A stretch of DNA of 64,000 nucleotides. Origin: Homalodisca vitripennis (lineage: Eukaryota > Arthropoda > Insecta > Hemiptera > Cicadellidae). A program made the position numbers and the translations under genes. This document shows positions 60,076 through 64,000 of the stretch, one piece after another. Numbering within the stretch: position 1 is the first letter of the stretch; every line of letters starts with the position of its first letter. The notes beneath the pieces are model-generated. The model did no database searches, had not been told where the DNA came from, and saw only the letters and a list, made by a program, of their open reading frames with translations. Location of the stretch: positions 4,677,001 through 4,741,000 of the forward strand of contig NC_060214.1 of NCBI RefSeq assembly GCF_021130785.1. The letters run 5' to 3'.

Positions 60076-62613
60076 TTCTCAGCTTCTTGTCTTAAGTAAA
60101 AAAGGATTCACTGGTCATATAAGGACACAATCTAAGTGAAGATGAAGTTTTATCCAGAATTGATGTAATTTGTTCTCGAGATATCCTGCGGTCTGATACA
60201 CAAATGGAACATACATTTTGCTCTCCCCTTGAATGATGTTATGATATCGCATACCTTCAACAAATATATTTCAAAGACCCCAAATTTAGTACAATTGACC
60301 ATTGATTATTCTAGAGAATCTTATAACCAAACTCATTTAAAAAAGTAGGTCGTTTTGAAGACAGATCGAAATCATTAAGAGTGCAATCACCTCCACGATT
60401 TCCGTTCTATACCAATTTATAAAATATAAATCAATGATATATTAATATTAGTGTATTGGAACAGCCCAATTTACGTTTGTAAAAAGTGATTTTCATTGTT
60501 CTAGTAGCCATATGAAAATATAGTTTTCATTCCTGCTCGCCAACCAATCTTCCATGTTGTGTTAATGGCAGATGATTAAGCAAACCTTTGATTCACATAA
60601 AATAGATTTAAATCTACCAATTATCTAATTGTTATTGTTATAAAAAAAACCACCGACCATACACTGTCTGAGTATTTTTCGCGTTGTTTATATGTAGGCC
60701 CTATTACATATTTATTTGTTGTTCTAATGTACTATAATGAACTTTTACAATTATTGTTAATTTTGTAATTCATATAGTTATTCAATATAGGTTTTTCCCA
60801 ACCGCAAAAATATGAAAGAAAATTAAGCCATCGAATGTTTATTTATAATTACATTTCTGAGCCCTTCCGAAAAGTGTTTTTAAATATTCCAGGCAGGGTA
60901 AAATATAAAAGAAATAAACATTAATTTAAAATACTATAATTGCTTGATTGGATATGATCATGAGTCCCAGATACCATAAACACAACCCTGGTGAACATTT
61001 GTGCGTATACGAGTTTAAACACAAAGCGCACTTGTGTACACAGCTACTGTCATTGCTCTCTGCTTGATTGGATATGATCATGAGTCCCAGATACCATAAA
61101 CACAACCCTGGTGAACATTTGTGCGTATACGAGTTTAAAAACAAAGCGCACTTGTGTACACAGCTACTGTCATTGCTCTCTGCTTGATTGGATATGATCA
61201 TGAGTCCCAGATACCATAAACACAACCCTGGTGAACATTTGTGCGTATACGAGTTTAAAAACAAAGCGCACTTGTGTACACAGCTACTGTCATTGCTCTC
61301 TGCTTGATTGGATATGATCATGAGTCCCAGATACCATAACCACAACCCAGGTGAACATTTGTGCGTATACGAGTTTAAACACAAAGCGCACTTGTGTACA
61401 CAGCTACTGTCATTGCTCTCTGCTTGATTGGATATGATCATGAGTCCCAGATACCATAACCACAACCCTGGTGAACATTTGTGCGTATACTAGTTTAAAC
61501 ACAAAGCGCACTTGTGGACACAACTCCTGTCATTGCTCTCTGCTTGTTTAGATATGATCAACCACAATCATTTCTTGAATGTAGGAACACACTAAAAGTT
61601 TCTGAAAACTCTAAAACTATGAAATTTACGAAATAATTTTTTTATATACATTTTGTTCTGATATCTGCTTAGGTTTCTTGATTGCAAGCGTTCAAAAATC
61701 GGGATCGATTCATTAATTTGTAGTGAATTAATTAATGGATAGTCAAATTGAAAATTATATTAAAAATCTCAGTTCGTACATCTTTTCTTGATGTAATTTT
61801 GTTGTCTCGCGAAGTATCAAAAGCGACCGTACAGTGGTTCGATAAGTGGACAATGATGTAATAGGAACACACCTTGACTCAATCAGAACTAGGATTTATA
61901 ACTAGACACAAAAAAACAAGCGCTTGTTGTATTTAATACGATTTAATTTAGTTTAAAACCCTGTATATTCAACCATCTATTCAATAAAATGTTTTGGTAT
62001 TTAGGCTGTTTTATTACTTTCTGAAACATGTTTTAGGTTCTTTCACAATATCGAAAATTCAGTTACACTATGTAAACTGCGGTATGTATTAACTGAACAT
62101 TATTTACCTGCTATGCGTTCATATGTATAAAAATGTATGTAAAACCGTTTAGCATTTTTATAAACAATGTAGTGCTTCCTATTTAGACGTTTTTAAAAGG
62201 TTCAAGATGCGAGGACTTCAAACTGTTTTTTGAGCTATACAATAACTTGCAATAAATTATCGATTTTTGCAAGAAAACCCATTCAAGGTATTAATTAATC
62301 TGTAGTTTGACTTGCTGATTACAACCCTGCATGAAATCTACCTTTCCACCACTGTGACGTCACATTTAGACGAGTTCTGACGTGTTGCAAGGCGAATAAG
62401 CTCAAATATTAGTAATTGAATTGTACATTAAACCAGATATTCCTATGTGAAGGCTGTGCAGTTGACGGTCAATAAACATTTCGTTTGTCGGTGGGGTTTC
62501 TCTTATTCACATGTTCTATTCCTGGTTTTATTAGCTGTAACATAAGGTAGACTCGGGGATATTAGAAGCCGTCTAGTTGGGAACATGTGCTTTATAAACT
62601 TTAAACTGTCTCT
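60076..62613 (+). repeat. Duplicated locus copy B, block 3
   Basis: Direct match to 21390-24968. It lacks the (TA)n tract and the first part of the 120-bp array: TATAATTGC (near 60943) joins straight to TTGATTGGATATGATC. The GTGACGTCAC palindrome recurs at about 62355. Confidence 0.93.
60945..61560. repeat. 120-bp tandem array, 5 copies (copy B)
   Basis: Same unit as 22545-23850, in the same orientation, with only five copies. The minus-strand frame (61465-60926, 179 codons) repeats the 40-residue peptide. Confidence 0.96.
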
Positions 62614-62632
62614 GAAAAACGACGATATATAA

Positions 62633-62660
62633 CTAGGATTCCTAGTCTAGGAAATCCTAG
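62633..62660. repeat. Pair of adjacent 13/14-bp palindromes
   Basis: CTAGGATTCCTAG (62633-62645) and CTAGGAAATCCTAG (62647-62660) each have perfect 6-bp arms. They occupy the gap between the end of copy B (62613) and the first LINE codon (62661). Confidence 0.9.
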
Positions 62661-63686
62661 ACGATAGAAGTACTTCAGGCAGAAAATCAATGCCTGAAGA
62701 ATCAGCTGAGGACATGTGAGGATGTGGATGTGACTCCTACTCATCCATGGATAGAAGTGAGACCTTCAAAAAAAGTAGCTCCAACCAAACAGAAACAAAT
62801 TTCTCAAGTTCTGACTAAAAAACAAAAAAAAATGCCTTTCCATGATCAAAAAATTAAAAATAGCTCTAAAATCCCCAATCCAACACTCAATCATAGTAAA
62901 CCTTTACAGAAAAATCGACAGACGTCCCAAACCCCTATCCCTCACTTCCGTTCCATTAATATCAGAGGTGATAGCCACTCTCGCCACATCTCGGGACTTG
63001 TGAAATCCATGACCTTCCCTCCCGCCTCTGTTGGTGACATGTGCATGCCCGGCGCCGGCCTGCTGGACATCTTGAGAACGGGCCATACTCCACCTCGGTC
63101 CGGGACCCACTGCGAGGTGTTAATCGCGGGGTCAAACGATCTGGCAGTGGGCAAACAGCACGTCATTTACCGCCACCTGGAGGCTCACATCGCTGCCAGA
63201 CCTGCCAACACTGAACTTGTTCTTGTCACCTTACCGCTTCGACATGACTTGGAACCAGATCACCCCATCCATGATGAGACCGTGCTCGTGAATGCTTACA
63301 TTGAGGAGTTGGCTGTCCGGCACAACATCCGCGTGGTAAACTTCAATAACATCGGCCGGAGGCATTTCACGAGGCACGGTCAGCATCTCTCAATGCGGGG
63401 TAAGCGGCTACTGGCGGGGATGGTAGTGAAGACCCTTGCACTGCTGAGACCCAGGGTGTCTGCGCCGCCGCTGCAAATCGTCGCTGCTGCGCCGGCCCCC
63501 ACCGTCCCGGCTCCTGCTGCTGCCAGCGGGGAGTCAGCTGACACCCTCCATCAGTCTCCAAGACTTCAGCACGCCACCTACGCGGAGGCACTCAGGGGGT
63601 CACCAACGCCAGGCAGTGTTGACGAGAGTGGACGCTCTCCTGAACAAAAAAACTTGGAGAACATTGTCAGAGTGAAACCGGTATAG
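62661..63686 (+). CDS. LINE ORF1 protein with SGNH/GDSL-like esterase domain (partial N-terminus)
   Basis: In-frame from 62661 (after TAG at 62658) to TAG at 63684-63686, 341 residues. ORF1 proteins of this group act as nucleic-acid-binding partners of the LINE RNA, and the esterase domain's role is unsettled. Residues 1-20 continue a coiled coil (TIEVLQAENQCLKNQL). A Lys/Gln/Ser-rich linker follows. The SGNH domain has block I GDSH (103-106, with the nucleophile Ser), block III GSND (157-160), IEELAVRHNIRVVNFNNIGR, and the catalytic His in HGQHLSMRGKRLL (His 242). The usual Asp three residues before it is His 239. An Ala/Pro-rich tail ends the protein. Without the true start, the truncated copy is unlikely to make normal ORF1. 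Confidence 0.85.
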   Translation, partial: TIEVLQAENQCLKNQLRTCEDVDVTPTHPWIEVRPSKKVAPTKQKQISQVLTKKQKKMPFHDQKIKNSSKIPNPTLNHSKPLQKNRQTSQTPIPHFRSINIRGDSHSRHISGLVKSMTFPPASVGDMCMPGAGLLDILRTGHTPPRSGTHCEVLIAGSNDLAVGKQHVIYRHLEAHIAARPANTELVLVTLPLRHDLEPDHPIHDETVLVNAYIEELAVRHNIRVVNFNNIGRRHFTRHGQHLSMRGKRLLAGMVVKTLALLRPRVSAPPLQIVAAAPAPTVPAPAAASGESADTLHQSPRLQHATYAEALRGSPTPGSVDESGRSPEQKNLENIVRVKPV

Positions 63687-63688
63687 GG

Positions 63689-64000
63689 ATGATTTCGGAT
63701 CCAGCCGTAAAACAAAACCAAACACGGAAAAATCTTCAAAAATCTCAAAATTCCAAATTCACAACCGAAAATTTGAAATTTGTTCATCAGAATGCCCAAA
63801 TTGCAACCAACAAAATTGATGAATTGGCAGTCATGTGCGAAGAATTAAATCCCGATGTGTTTATAGTATCTGAGCACGGTTTCATAGATGACAACATCCA
63901 TCTTTTCAAAATTCCAAATTTTGAATTGGCAAAACATTTCTGTCGAAATCGTTTCAAAGGGGGCGGTGTGGCAATTTTTGTGAAAGCATTTTCAAAATTT
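63689..64000 (+). CDS. LINE ORF2, start of APE endonuclease (runs off the window)
   Basis: ATG at 63689-63691 lies two bases after the ORF1 stop, in a different frame. Open to the window end (104 codons). After a basic, Gln/Asn-rich leader comes NLKFVHQNAQIATNKIDEL, the first endonuclease block with its conserved Asn. IVSEHGF follows with the catalytic Glu, then FKGGGVAIFVKAF. It is collinear with 47341-47560 in the broken LINE. The tight stop-start spacing suggests ORF2 translation by termination-reinitiation, as known for several two-ORF LINEs. Reverse transcriptase is expected beyond the window. Confidence 0.88.
   Translation, partial: MISDPAVKQNQTRKNLQKSQNSKFTTENLKFVHQNAQIATNKIDELAVMCEELNPDVFIVSEHGFIDDNIHLFKIPNFELAKHFCRNRFKGGGVAIFVKAFSKF

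Larger units (their letters stand above)
62661..64000 (+). mobile_element. 5'-truncated, otherwise intact CR1/Jockey-type LINE (continues past window)
   Basis: Same family architecture as 45540-50109 but well preserved: an open ORF1 and an open ORF2 start. The 5' UTR and the ORF1 N-terminus are missing. The coding similarity starts inside the coiled coil at 62661, directly after the palindromes. It lies in the same orientation as the first LINE, so copy B is sandwiched between two related elements. Confidence 0.92.

Overview
This window looks like an AT-rich, gene-poor piece of an insect nuclear genome. Hemiptera is my best guess from the overall style of repeats, but nothing in the sequence proves it. 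There are no operons, ribosome-binding sites or bacterial-type genes. What can be recognised is transposable elements (CR1/Jockey-type LINEs with APE endonuclease, reverse transcriptase and an SGNH-esterase ORF1; two mariner/Tc1-superfamily DNA elements; one tRNA-like SINE head), at least seven tandem arrays, and long AT-rich spacers. No host gene could be named with confidence.

The dominant structure is a duplicated locus. Copy A (about 8114-24968) and copy B (about 50212-62613) match in three blocks. Block 1 (8114-11708 with 50212-52679) and block 3 (21390-24968 with 60076-62613) are in the same orientation. Block 2 (about 13177-20462 with 52693-60040) is inverted. The two copies differ by a LINE insertion with an empty site in B, a LINE/SINE 3'-end insertion in A, a (CAGA)n expansion in A, a 400-bp segment present only in B, local tandem duplications, and different copy numbers in every shared array. 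They therefore read as a small natural history of rearrangement. An uncollapsed second haplotype in the assembly is a serious alternative to a true segmental duplication.

Layout: 1-740 nothing recognisable; 755-1535 array of 117/104-bp units; 2467-5147 array of 17 units of 157 bp; 5148-8113 AT-rich spacer; 8114-24968 copy A (holding arrays of 179, 110 and 120 bp); 25118-25725 array of 180-bp units; 26424-26600 SINE-like; 26647-27983 mariner-like element with very long terminal inverted repeats; 30026-31212 dead mariner; 33690-34150 GC-richer promoter-like patch; 36078-36668, 37467-37870 and 41095-41480 LINE remnants; 42620-43290 short element sharing its 5' part with the LINE that follows; 45540-50109 defective LINE; 50124-50196 (C15A)n tract; 50212-62613 copy B; 62661-64000 a second, much better preserved LINE whose ORF2 runs off the window.

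The only long intact coding region is ORF1 of the last LINE, followed two bases later by the ORF2 start codon. The other coding traces are broken. Most open frames elsewhere are by-products of tandem repeats.
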